A stretch of DNA of 5,246 nucleotides from Clostridia bacterium (GTDB lineage Bacteria; Bacillota; Clostridia; Oscillospirales; Oscillospiraceae), in NCBI GenBank assembly GCA_003245395.1, contig QKDF01000084.1:1-5246 (forward strand). The letters run 5' to 3'. The notes under the pieces were generated by a model. The model was not told the DNA's origin and ran no database searches. It saw nothing but the letters and a program-made list of their open reading frames with translations. The position numbers and the translations under genes are program-made. Below, piece by piece: positions 1-5,246 of the stretch. Each line of letters starts with the position of its first letter. Position 1 is the first letter of the stretch.

Positions 1-246
1 AAAGGTAAAGGTCAGCGTGACGTTGGGCGCCACCGTCTTGTAGAGATCTTTGATCTGGGTGAGGGTTTCGGTCATGGAGGCAGCGGCAAAGATCGTCAGC
101 TCCACGGGCTGGGCGGAGGAAGATGCAGCCGCAGAACCGGAGGCAGACGCAGCGGGTGCGGACGTACCGCAGGCAGTCAGTACACCTGTCAGCATGGCAA
201 ACGTCAGGGCAATGGCACCCAATCGGTGCAAAAGGTCTTTCTTCAT
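1..246 (-). CDS. modA: molybdate ABC transporter substrate-binding lipoprotein (3' partial)
   Basis: The first 82 codons of a molybdate-binding protein are present and the rest lies beyond position 1. The N-terminus MKKDLLHRLG is followed by a hydrophobic stretch and the lipobox LTAC with Cys26, a type II (lipoprotein) signal peptide, so the mature protein is anchored outside the membrane as usual in Gram-positive bacteria. An Ala/Ser-rich flexible linker covers about 27-46. The mature domain opens with ELTIFAAASMTETLTQIKD (49-67), the characteristic first strand and helix of ModA, where the conserved Ser helps bind the oxyanion. The start ATG at 246 is preceded by AAAGGGG with about 9 nt spacing. 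It follows mop by 30 nt. A tungstate-binding relative cannot be excluded from this fragment, but the nif context favours molybdate. Confidence 0.92.
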   Translation of the reverse strand, partial: MKKDLLHRLGAIALTFAMLTGVLTACGTSAPAASASGSAAASSSAQPVELTIFAAASMTETLTQIKDLYKTVAPNVTLTFTF

Positions 247-276
247 AGTGTTGTTCCCCTTTCTCTGCGGCAGGAG

Positions 277-486
277 TCAGTCCACTCCCACCATCACATT
301 GGTCGCTTTAACAATTGCATAGGCTTCTTTTCCAACAGCCAGCCCCAGCTCATGGACGGATGCTATGGAGATGGTAGCCGACATCTTGTTCCCGCCTCCG
401 ATGTCGATGCTCACGATGGCATTAACGGCGCCTTCCTCAATGGATACAATGGTTCCCTTTAACTGATTTCTCGCACTGAGCTTCAT
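277..486 (-). CDS. mop: molbindin, small molybdate/molybdopterin-binding Mop protein
   Basis: This 69-residue protein is a single Mop/TOBE domain that binds molybdate or related oxyanions as an oligomer and probably stores or buffers Mo in the cytoplasm. The N-terminal SARNQLKGTIVSIEEGAVNAIV, split here as SARNQLKG (4-11) plus the following beta-strand, and later IGGGNKMSATIS, SVHELGL and IVKATNVMVG are typical of the 68-residue clostridial Mop proteins. There is no helix-turn-helix, so it is not a ModE regulator. The start is ATG at 486, with AAAAGGAGG (503-495) spaced 8 nt away. The stop is TGA at 279-277. modA starts 30 nt downstream, so the two are probably one transcript, separated from nifV-alpha by a regulatory region with its own promoters and a terminator hairpin. 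Confidence 0.94.
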   Translation of the reverse strand: MKLSARNQLKGTIVSIEEGAVNAIVSIDIGGGNKMSATISIASVHELGLAVGKEAYAIVKATNVMVGVD

Positions 487-494
487 AACAAAAT

Positions 495-503
495 CCTCCT
501 TTT
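495..503 (-). promoter_or_regulatory. ribosome binding site of mop, abutting the terminator U-run
   Basis: The minus strand reads AAAAGGAGG, 8 nt before the mop ATG. It begins directly after the terminator U-run (511-504), so ribosome access and the fate of the hairpin may be linked. Confidence 0.8.
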
Positions 504-512
504 AATAAAAAG

Positions 513-540
513 AACGGCGTTGCCTCCAGGCAACGCCGTT
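513..540 (-). terminator. intrinsic terminator/attenuator hairpin in the mop-modA leader
   Basis: A perfect 12-bp stem (AACGGCGTTGCC at 513-524 against GGCAACGCCGTT at 529-540) encloses a 4-nt loop. Read on the minus strand, the stem is followed at once by CTTTTTATT (512-504), which makes an intrinsic terminator in the direction of mop. There is no comparable T-run on the other side, so it is directional. The U-run ends where the mop ribosome binding site (503-495) begins, leaving no space for a promoter between the two. It may end nif transcripts, but any transcript reaching mop must also pass it, which suggests attenuation. Confidence 0.85.
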
Positions 541-569
541 GTTTCAACCTCATGTGTGCTGTATCTGAT

Positions 570-584
570 TTCTAATGATCATAA
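570..584 (-). promoter_or_regulatory. Fur/PerR-like 7-1-7 box over the P2 -10 element (tentative)
   Basis: Read on the minus strand, this 15-mer is TTATGATCATTAGAA, which matches the Bacillus PerR-box consensus TTATAATNATTATAA at 12 of 14 defined positions and covers the P2 -10 hexamer and the likely start site. The surrounding sequence is AT-rich, so a chance match is quite possible and no regulator gene is in view. Confidence 0.3.
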
Positions 585-606
585 CCAAGCACAGTTGAAA
601 AGTCAA
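578..606 (-). promoter_or_regulatory. near-consensus sigma-A promoter for mop-modA (P2)
   Basis: On the minus strand, -35 TTGACT (606-601) and -10 TATGAT (583-578) are separated by exactly 17 nt. Each hexamer differs from consensus at one position. Transcription would start near 573-571 and give a leader of about 85 nt that includes the terminator hairpin before mop. No RNA data support it; the call rests on sequence match and location. Confidence 0.7.
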
Positions 607-613
607 TGGTTTC

Positions 614-677
614 TATAAAATATTGCATTTTTCAGAACATTATACGGGAAATTTCTGGAAAATGCAAATTTTTTATA
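614..677. repeat. long imperfect inverted repeat after nifV-alpha
   Basis: The core arms are 623-637 (TTGCATTTTTCAGAA) and 653-667 (TTCTGGAAAATGCAA), complementary at 14 of 15 positions around a 15-nt centre. With a one-base bulge the similarity extends outwards through AT-rich sequence to 614 and 677, so the outer arm touches the nifV-alpha stop codon. As DNA it could be an operator over promoter P1; as RNA it could form an A/U-rich hairpin protecting or ending the nif message. It lacks the GC-rich stem of a standard intrinsic terminator. Confidence 0.7.
639..667 (-). promoter_or_regulatory. possible second promoter (P1) inside the inverted repeat
   Basis: A perfect -10 TATAAT (644-639, minus strand) lies 17 nt downstream of a weak -35, TTGCAT (667-662). 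It lies within and at the centre of the inverted repeat 614-677, so a protein binding the repeat would cover it. The -35 matches consensus at only the first three bases, and the region is AT-rich, so this is less secure than P2. Confidence 0.45.
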
Positions 678-1491
678 CGAAATGATCAGGAATGTTCAGG
701 ATTTCCATGGCACGTCTTTCGATCGCATCACAGTCCCGCAGGGCAGGCCGCAGTGAAAACGCAGGAGATGCCGCCCGAATGAACTCGGCGATATCACAGT
801 TTCCCGCCCGTTCTCCAAGTCCAAACAGCGTCACTTCCACCGCCTCGGCGCCGGCTCTTGCTGCGGACAGCGCATTAGCCACGGCAAAGCCAAGATCATT
901 GTGTCCATGAAAGCTGACCGGCAGCCCGCCCAGACGCACCAATTCCTCCACGCAGTCATAGGCGCGCCCCGGAGTCAGAATCCCCACCGTATCGGCGAAC
1001 TGGACGCGGCGAACCCCCAGATCTGCCAAACGCCGAGTCAAGCCTATCAAAAAGGTAATGTCAGCTCTGGACGCATCCTCAAATCCAACAGTGACTGCAA
1101 AACCGTTTTCCCGGGCCAGACAGACGCAGCGTTCCATCTGTCCGATCAGCCAAGTCTTGTTCTTTTTCAGTTTTGAGTAGATGTGGGCGTAAGAGGACGG
1201 CACGGAAATATGAATGATGTCGGGCTCACACTCCATGGCAAGACGGATATCCTTTTCGTTCATCCGATTCCAGACAGAAATTTCAGCCCGAACCCGGTTT
1301 TCCAGAATGCGACGGATGTTGTTGCGTTCCTCCTGTCCCACGGCTGGGATTCCGGCGTCGATCTGACGGATTCCCGCCCGATCCAGAAGCAGTGCCAGAC
1401 GGCACTTTTGACTGGTATCGAAGGCCAGGCCAGGACGCTGTTCTCCATCCCGCAGCGTGGTATCAGTCAGGAAGATGGGGCGTTTCATCAT
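673..1491 (-). CDS. nifV-alpha: homocitrate synthase alpha subunit, catalytic barrel (NifV-alpha)
   Basis: This 272-residue protein condenses acetyl-CoA with 2-oxoglutarate to homocitrate, the organic ligand of FeMo-cofactor. It is a DRE-TIM metallolyase barrel with intact active-site motifs: LRDGEQ-x10-K (13-29, metal ligand Asp15), GFEDASR (136-142), DTVG (167-170), the metal-binding HGHND (195-199) and GLGERAGN (224-231). Single-chain NifV is about 380 residues; this protein ends just after the barrel at IPDHFV and lacks the C-terminal linker, which NifV-omega provides. The start codon is in an ATGA overlap with the nifV-omega stop, preceded by AGGAGG with 7 nt spacing (within 1492-1508). 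A second ATG follows at 1488, so the first one or two residues are ambiguous. The stop is TAA at 675-673. The pair probably forms an alpha/omega complex made at equal amounts through coupled translation. Confidence 0.95.
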   Translation of the reverse strand: MMKRPIFLTDTTLRDGEQRPGLAFDTSQKCRLALLLDRAGIRQIDAGIPAVGQEERNNIRRILENRVRAEISVWNRMNEKDIRLAMECEPDIIHISVPSSYAHIYSKLKKNKTWLIGQMERCVCLARENGFAVTVGFEDASRADITFLIGLTRRLADLGVRRVQFADTVGILTPGRAYDCVEELVRLGGLPVSFHGHNDLGFAVANALSAARAGAEAVEVTLFGLGERAGNCDIAEFIRAASPAFSLRPALRDCDAIERRAMEILNIPDHFV

Positions 1492-2447
1492 ACGGCCCCC
1501 TCCTCTTTTGCCAGGCTCACCAACTCGTCAGCGGTAAGCCCCCTGTGGAACAGTGTGCTCTCCCGGTGCACTGCACATATAAGTGCATCCAGACCTTCCT
1601 CTTTTGGGGAAAGCCCCTGTTGTTTGAGTACATAGAGAATCCCTGCCCGACCGGAATACTTTCCAATGGTGATGGTCCGCTGCGCCCCCACCAGTTCCGG
1701 AGGGTATGGTTCATAAATAGACGCATTTTTCAGGATTCCATCCACATGAACACCGGATTCAACGGCGAAAATGCCGCTTCCCAGTACAGCCTTATCGCTG
1801 GGGACTCTCTGCCCGGAAATCTGCTCATAAAGCGCTTTAAGGCGCGGAAGGACGCTCAGATCCCCGCGCTTTTGATATTTCCGGGTAATGCGCAGCGCCA
1901 GAAGCGTTTCCTCCAAAGCCGCAAAACCGCCTGTTCCGGCAAATGTCCCGGCCCCGTTGCCGCCGTCCTTGATCAGCCACTCGGTCAGCAGGGCAGATGC
2001 ACAGCCGCAGGCGTTAGTGGGGCACAATTCGGTGGAGGGATGCAGTTCCCGCCGCAGGCGGGCGAACGCTCTGCGAAAATCCTGCAAAAACAAGTCATCC
2101 AAGCCCACGATGCGCAGACTTGTATCCTCCTGACAGCGGGTTAGAAGACCAATCTCTCGAATATCATTGACGCGAATCTCCCGTACAAACGGCAGGGAGA
2201 CTCCGGGGTCAGGAACGCTGCAGGAGTACCGGACATATCCGGGCAGCGCCTCTGAAGCACGGCGCAGATGCAGCACCGTGCGCGACGGGTTCAAAACTTC
2301 GCCCAGGCGCCGGGCGACCTCCGTATTTACTTCCACCAAATCCACGCCAATCGCAAAGAGCAGCGTGTAAAATTCCCGCAGAGCTTCGTCGGAAGCGGAG
2401 GATACATCTAGGCAGCGCAGGGTCAGGTCGGTTAATCTGGTAATCAT
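1488..2447 (-). CDS. nifV-omega: homocitrate synthase omega subunit (NifV-omega)
   Basis: This 319-residue protein is one half of a split homocitrate synthase, supplying homocitrate for FeMo-cofactor with NifV-alpha. Its C-terminal part carries the NifV/isopropylmalate synthase linker region: IFAVESGVHVDGILKN (226-241), YEPYPPELVG (245-254) and GKYSGRAGI (262-270). The N-terminal part looks like a DRE-TIM barrel that has lost its active site: TLRDGEQ has become TLRCLDV (9-15), the metal-binding HxHN appears as CPTN (142-145), and GERAGN is degenerate near GTGGF (171-175) before AALEE. I chose ATG at 2447 because AAAGGCGG (2460-2453) is correctly spaced for it; the GTG two codons upstream at 2453 overlaps that site. 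The gene ends in TGA at 1490-1488, overlapping nifV-alpha by 4 nt. C. pasteurianum has the same alpha/omega split. Family assignment is firm; the loss of catalysis is inferred from residues. Confidence 0.92.
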   Translation of the reverse strand: MITRLTDLTLRCLDVSSASDEALREFYTLLFAIGVDLVEVNTEVARRLGEVLNPSRTVLHLRRASEALPGYVRYSCSVPDPGVSLPFVREIRVNDIREIGLLTRCQEDTSLRIVGLDDLFLQDFRRAFARLRRELHPSTELCPTNACGCASALLTEWLIKDGGNGAGTFAGTGGFAALEETLLALRITRKYQKRGDLSVLPRLKALYEQISGQRVPSDKAVLGSGIFAVESGVHVDGILKNASIYEPYPPELVGAQRTITIGKYSGRAGILYVLKQQGLSPKEEGLDALICAVHRESTLFHRGLTADELVSLAKEEGAV

Positions 2448-2452
2448 AAGCA

Positions 2453-2460
2453 CCGCCTTT
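2453..2460 (-). promoter_or_regulatory. ribosome binding site deciding the nifV-omega start
   Basis: The minus strand reads AAAGGCGG, a moderate Shine-Dalgarno match placed about 5-8 nt before ATG 2447. The alternative GTG at 2453-2451 overlaps it and could not use it. It is weaker than the AGGAGG sites of the neighbouring genes. Confidence 0.6.
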
Positions 2461-2472
2461 CGCTGCGGCTTC

Positions 2473-2502
2473 CAGAGACAGAGCCCGAAGGCCCTGCCTC
2501 TG
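2473..2502 (-). other. UUCG-capped RNA hairpin between ferredoxin and nifV-omega
   Basis: In the minus-strand transcript, arms CAGAGGCAGGGCC (2502-2490) and GGCUCUGUCUCUG (2485-2473) form a continuous 13-bp stem closed by a UUCG tetraloop with a C-G closing pair. Two of the pairs are G-U, which work only in RNA of this strand. No U-run follows, so it is not an intrinsic terminator. It sits in the only sizeable spacer (84 nt) of the nif part of the operon, about 25 nt before the nifV-omega start. Likely roles are message processing, 3'-end protection of the upstream mRNA, or setting expression ratios. Confidence 0.75.
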
Positions 2503-2531
2503 TCCGCCAGAATGAAGAGGAGAAGGCAAAT

Positions 2532-2840
2532 TCAGATGCGAAGGGATTCCACAGGCGTCCCGCCCTCGAAATGCTCCTCGCAGATGGTCTCGATGGCTTC
2601 CTCGGTCAGAGCGCCATACCAGACGCCCTCGGGATAGACCACCATAATGGGCCCCTTGTCGCAGATACCAAAGCAGCCGGTGTTATTGACCATCACCTCG
2701 CTGGACAGATCCCGGTCCTCCAGTTCCATCATCAACTTCTGGACCAGATCCGGCGAGCCGGCCTTCGCGCAGAAACCGCGCTGCTGGCCGTTTAACGTGC
2801 AGCTGGTGCACATGAATACGTGAAATTTGGGTGATACCAT
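2532..2840 (-). CDS. thioredoxin-like [2Fe-2S] ferredoxin, nif-associated
   Basis: This 102-residue protein is a small electron carrier of the thioredoxin-fold [2Fe-2S] type. Cysteines at 11, 14, 24, 56 and 60 (FMCTSCTLNGQQRGFC and NNTGCFGIC) fit the C. pasteurianum 2Fe ferredoxin, which as I recall has the same length and cysteine positions; there Cys11, 24, 56 and 60 bind the cluster and Cys14 does not. The segments LSSEVMVNNTGCFGIC and VVYPEGVWYG are also family hallmarks. The C. pasteurianum protein is reported to interact with the nitrogenase MoFe protein, so a role in nitrogen fixation is a fair inference. No signal peptide is seen, so it is cytoplasmic. The ATG lies 2 nt after the nifN-B stop, and its ribosome binding site AAGGAG (7 nt spacing) lies inside the last codons of nifN-B, pointing to translational coupling. 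The stop is TGA at 2534-2532. Confidence 0.94.
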   Translation of the reverse strand: MVSPKFHVFMCTSCTLNGQQRGFCAKAGSPDLVQKLMMELEDRDLSSEVMVNNTGCFGICDKGPIMVVYPEGVWYGALTEEAIETICEEHFEGGTPVESLRI

Positions 2841-2842
2841 TG

Positions 2843-5246
2843 TTATGCTCCTTTCTCCTGTTTTTGATACTGCTCCACAGCGTGAAGCACCGCGTCTTCG
2901 ATTCGTTCATACGTGGTGGTAATCTGAATGCCTTGCTCTGCCAGCCGTTCCCGGGGAGCCACACCAATGCGCATGCACACCACGCCCGCACAGTCGGAAA
3001 CCGTGCTCAGGATTGCATCCATCCGCCCTGCCTGATCGGCCTCCCGACGGCCACCGCCCATACCATCACAGCTGCCACCGTCACAGTATTTGGAAACTGA
3101 ACGCCGTTCCCGGAAACGTACGGCACCGTTTTGATACTCATAGATATAGAAATCCGAAACCTGGCCAAAGTGCTGATCCACCAAAACCCCACCCTTGGAG
3201 GCCACGGCAAACAGCAGCGGAGGTTGAGCGGACTGCGCAGCAGGTTCTTCCTTCGTGCCGCAGCCGGTACAGCCGCGGAACTCGATGGAACGATCGTCAC
3301 CCAGCGTGCCGACAGCGTCGGCACGGCACTGCTTGCAGTGGTACATCTGGAGCATGGTCTCACCGCATTTGTTGCGCATGGCCATAACTTCCTTATTGCT
3401 GGTCAGTTCCATATTCTCAAAGGCGGAACCGGCAACAGGAATCATCTGAATGATATTGGTGATATAGCAGCCCAGTTCCTTTACGGTATCCACGATCTTT
3501 GGAATATGCTCGTCGTTGATTCCTTTGAGCATCACGATGTTGACTTTACAAATAAGCCCCAGGTCGCACACTCGCTTGATACCGGCAAGCTGGTTTGCCA
3601 TCAGGATAGCAGCTCCGGTTTCTCCGGTGTAGCGGGTTCCCATATAGTCCACATGCCGATAGATTTTCGCGCCGATGGCAGGGTCCACAGCGTTGAGCGT
3701 CACCGTCACATGGGACACACCCAGCGCCGCCAGATCGTCCGCACACTGGGGCAAGAGCAGGCCGTTGGTGGAAAGACAAAACGTGACGTCGGGGTCGGAC
3801 TCCCGGATCAGCCGCAGCGTCTCCCGAGTCTTGTCCCACTCGGCCAGGCTGTCGCCCGGGCCGGCGATCCCCACCACTTTCAGGTTGGGCATCCGGCTTT
3901 TTACATAGAGGTATTTATCCCGACCCTGCTCGGGGGAGAGCACCTCGGTGGTGACACCGGGACGGCTCTCGTTGGGGCAGTCGAATTTGCGCACGCAGTA
4001 GTTGCACTGAATATTGCAGTTGGGGGCTACGGGTAAGTGTATACGGGCAAACTGCCCGCCGCAGCCGTTATAGCAGGGATGCTCCAGCGTTTTCCGAGCC
4101 AGCACCGCCTTTTTCTCCTCCATGTCAGGTTTCGCGGTGACCGCTTGGGCCTCCTGCCGATCCGGCCCCCGGTAATACAGATTGTACATGGCGTCCCGGA
4201 AGGCATGCTCCTTGCGGCTGAGCAGCTCATTGGTCGCGCGATCCAGCAGCGTCATGGCTCCATCGTACAGGATCGTCCGCACCCGCTGTCCGCCCACATG
4301 ATCGTGGCAGGGGAAAGCACAGCGCACCAGAGGAAGCCCCAGCTTCTCCGCCACCCGCCGACCATCGGAGGAGCCGATCATCAGGTTCGCGCCAAGCTCC
4401 TGTGCCTTGGCCTCGATGGTGTCGAAGTCACACGCATCCAGCACCTCGTACTTTTTCACATGCAGAAGCTTCGCAACCCGCTGCAGATCTTCGGACAGGA
4501 TATCTCCCAGCTCTTTGCACCGGGCGCCGGTGGCGCACAGCACAGGCATAATGCCGTTTTCACAGCACAGCCGGGCGATGGAGCAGACAAAATCCGGTTC
4601 CCCGAAGATAACGGCGCGGCCTTCGGCGTTATATTTGTGGCTATCCACCATGGCGTCCAGATACCGCCCCCGCTCGGCCCGCAGTTCCGACGACACGGTG
4701 CCGCCCAGACTCTTGAGACAATTGATCAGGGCATCGGTATCCCGCAGTCCCGACGGCAGATTCAGCCGATACAGAGGCACGCCGAAGGTATCCCGGAGAT
4801 ACTCACCGGGCGAGAGTTTCCCCTCGGCAAAGGTAGTCAGTTCCACGGTCGCCCGGGCGCCTGCCATATGAGCAATTTCAGAAAGAGGAGTTCCTCCCTG
4901 GGGCAGACGCTCATAGTCCGGATTGTGCGCTCCGTCCAGATTATCCGCGAGATCCGGCAGCAGGATGTATTCCATCCCCATTCCGTCCAGCAGTTGTTTG
5001 AGGGCGCGGACATCCGCGGGGGAAAGCAGTCCGGGAATTACGTTGATTTTACCGTGGGGTGCAGAGTCCATTTCCACATGCTCCGCAATAGCCCGCAGCG
5101 CATGCCAGTATCCCTCGAATTGGCTGCCGCCGTAACCTGCCGCAGCCACGGGAATAATCTTCACGTCAATATCCGGATTCTGCTCATGGAACGTCTCAAT
5201 ATACCGCTCCACATCTTCGCCGATGGTCTCGGCCAGGCAGGTGGTC
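2843..5246 (-). CDS. nifN-B: NifN-NifB fusion protein, nitrogenase FeMo-cofactor biosynthesis (5' partial)
   Basis: The protein joins the NifN scaffold subunit (partner of NifE) to the radical SAM enzyme NifB, which makes the Fe-S-C core of FeMo-cofactor. The frame is open to the window edge; 800 residues are visible (numbered from the first whole codon, 5245-5243). Residues 1-10 read TTCLAETIGE, a signature of the NifK/NifN family that lies well inside the protein, so roughly 100 or more N-terminal residues are missing. The NifN domain runs to about residue 360, followed by a charged linker to about 388. NifB then begins with HPCYN (389-393). Its radical SAM motif C-x3-C-x2-C is C410, C414 and C417, followed by NESRPGV, AGPGDSLA (about 461-468) and CKQCRADAVG (about 637-646). 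A NifX/NafY-like domain fills about 675-796, beginning near LLFAVASKGGVLVDQHFG. The stop is TAA at 2845-2843. The same fusion is known from Clostridium pasteurianum. The GTG at 5212 is not the start, because conserved sequence continues upstream of it. Confidence 0.96.
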   Translation of the reverse strand, partial: TTCLAETIGEDVERYIETFHEQNPDIDVKIIPVAAAGYGGSQFEGYWHALRAIAEHVEMDSAPHGKINVIPGLLSPADVRALKQLLDGMGMEYILLPDLADNLDGAHNPDYERLPQGGTPLSEIAHMAGARATVELTTFAEGKLSPGEYLRDTFGVPLYRLNLPSGLRDTDALINCLKSLGGTVSSELRAERGRYLDAMVDSHKYNAEGRAVIFGEPDFVCSIARLCCENGIMPVLCATGARCKELGDILSEDLQRVAKLLHVKKYEVLDACDFDTIEAKAQELGANLMIGSSDGRRVAEKLGLPLVRCAFPCHDHVGGQRVRTILYDGAMTLLDRATNELLSRKEHAFRDAMYNLYYRGPDRQEAQAVTAKPDMEEKKAVLARKTLEHPCYNGCGGQFARIHLPVAPNCNIQCNYCVRKFDCPNESRPGVTTEVLSPEQGRDKYLYVKSRMPNLKVVGIAGPGDSLAEWDKTRETLRLIRESDPDVTFCLSTNGLLLPQCADDLAALGVSHVTVTLNAVDPAIGAKIYRHVDYMGTRYTGETGAAILMANQLAGIKRVCDLGLICKVNIVMLKGINDEHIPKIVDTVKELGCYITNIIQMIPVAGSAFENMELTSNKEVMAMRNKCGETMLQMYHCKQCRADAVGTLGDDRSIEFRGCTGCGTKEEPAAQSAQPPLLFAVASKGGVLVDQHFGQVSDFYIYEYQNGAVRFRERRSVSKYCDGGSCDGMGGGRREADQAGRMDAILSTVSDCAGVVCMRIGVAPRERLAEQGIQITTTYERIEDAVLHAVEQYQKQEKGA

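Noticed and set aside
454..553. Short leader ORF beginning with ATG at 553 and running through the hairpin into mop
   Set aside because: It has no ribosome binding site, no run of regulatory codons, and its frame overlaps mop; it is probably chance.
555..593. TGTGCT/AGCACA inverted repeat flanking the P2 -10 region
   Set aside because: Arms of only 6 bp separated by 27 nt are expected by chance.
487..672. Molybdenum-cofactor (Moco) riboswitch before mop
   Set aside because: The predicted leader is too short, and I could not find the extended conserved stems expected for that class.
487..672. Sigma-54 promoter or NifA upstream site
   Set aside because: No GG-N10-GC element or TGT-N10-ACA site of convincing quality is visible; the nif operon promoter must lie outside the window.
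1392..2144. 250-codon open frame on the plus strand
   Set aside because: It is antisense across the nifV-omega/nifV-alpha junction, both of which have clear family motifs; its translation shows no family features.
3131..4036. 301-codon open frame on the plus strand
   Set aside because: It lies entirely antisense to the NifB part of nifN-B, has no recognisable domain and is explained by the GC-rich codon pattern of the real gene.
2843..5212. GTG at 5212 as the true start of a 789-residue protein
   Set aside because: The conserved TTCLAETIGED motif continues in frame upstream to the window edge, so this is an internal valine codon.

Overview
This window is the downstream part of a molybdenum nitrogenase (nif) cofactor-assembly operon followed by the start of a molybdenum uptake/handling operon. 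All supported genes are on the minus strand, so transcription runs from position 5246 towards 1. The likely source is a fairly GC-rich anaerobic Firmicute of the class Clostridia. The reasons are the fused NifN-NifB protein, homocitrate synthase split into separate alpha and omega subunits, a 102-residue thioredoxin-like [2Fe-2S] ferredoxin and a free-standing molbindin, all of which recall Clostridium pasteurianum, together with strong AGGAGG-type ribosome binding sites. Genus cannot be decided from this window.

Layout in order of transcription: (1) 5246-2843, nifN-B fusion, cut at its 5' end by the window edge; (2) 2840-2532, [2Fe-2S] ferredoxin, 2 nt after nifN-B; (3) 2531-2448, a spacer holding a 13-bp RNA hairpin capped by UUCG; (4) 2447-1488, nifV-omega; (5) 1491-673, nifV-alpha, overlapping nifV-omega by 4 nt (ATGA); (6) 672-487, an AT-rich intergenic region with a long imperfect inverted repeat around a perfect TATAAT, a near-consensus promoter (TTGACT-17-TATGAT) and a 12-bp terminator hairpin with a U-run ending directly against the mop ribosome binding site; (7) 486-277, mop (molbindin); (8) 246-1, modA lipoprotein, cut at its 3' end by the window edge. 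The plus strand holds no convincing gene.

The genes form one pathway. Mop and ModA bring in and hold molybdate. NifB (radical SAM) builds the NifB-cofactor Fe-S-C core, which the NifE-NifN scaffold matures with Mo and homocitrate. NifV-alpha/omega makes the homocitrate. The ferredoxin is a plausible dedicated redox partner of the nitrogenase system. The known systems account for all coding sequence. The less explained parts are the regulatory DNA and RNA at 487-677 and 2473-2502, and the second, apparently catalytically dead, barrel of NifV-omega.
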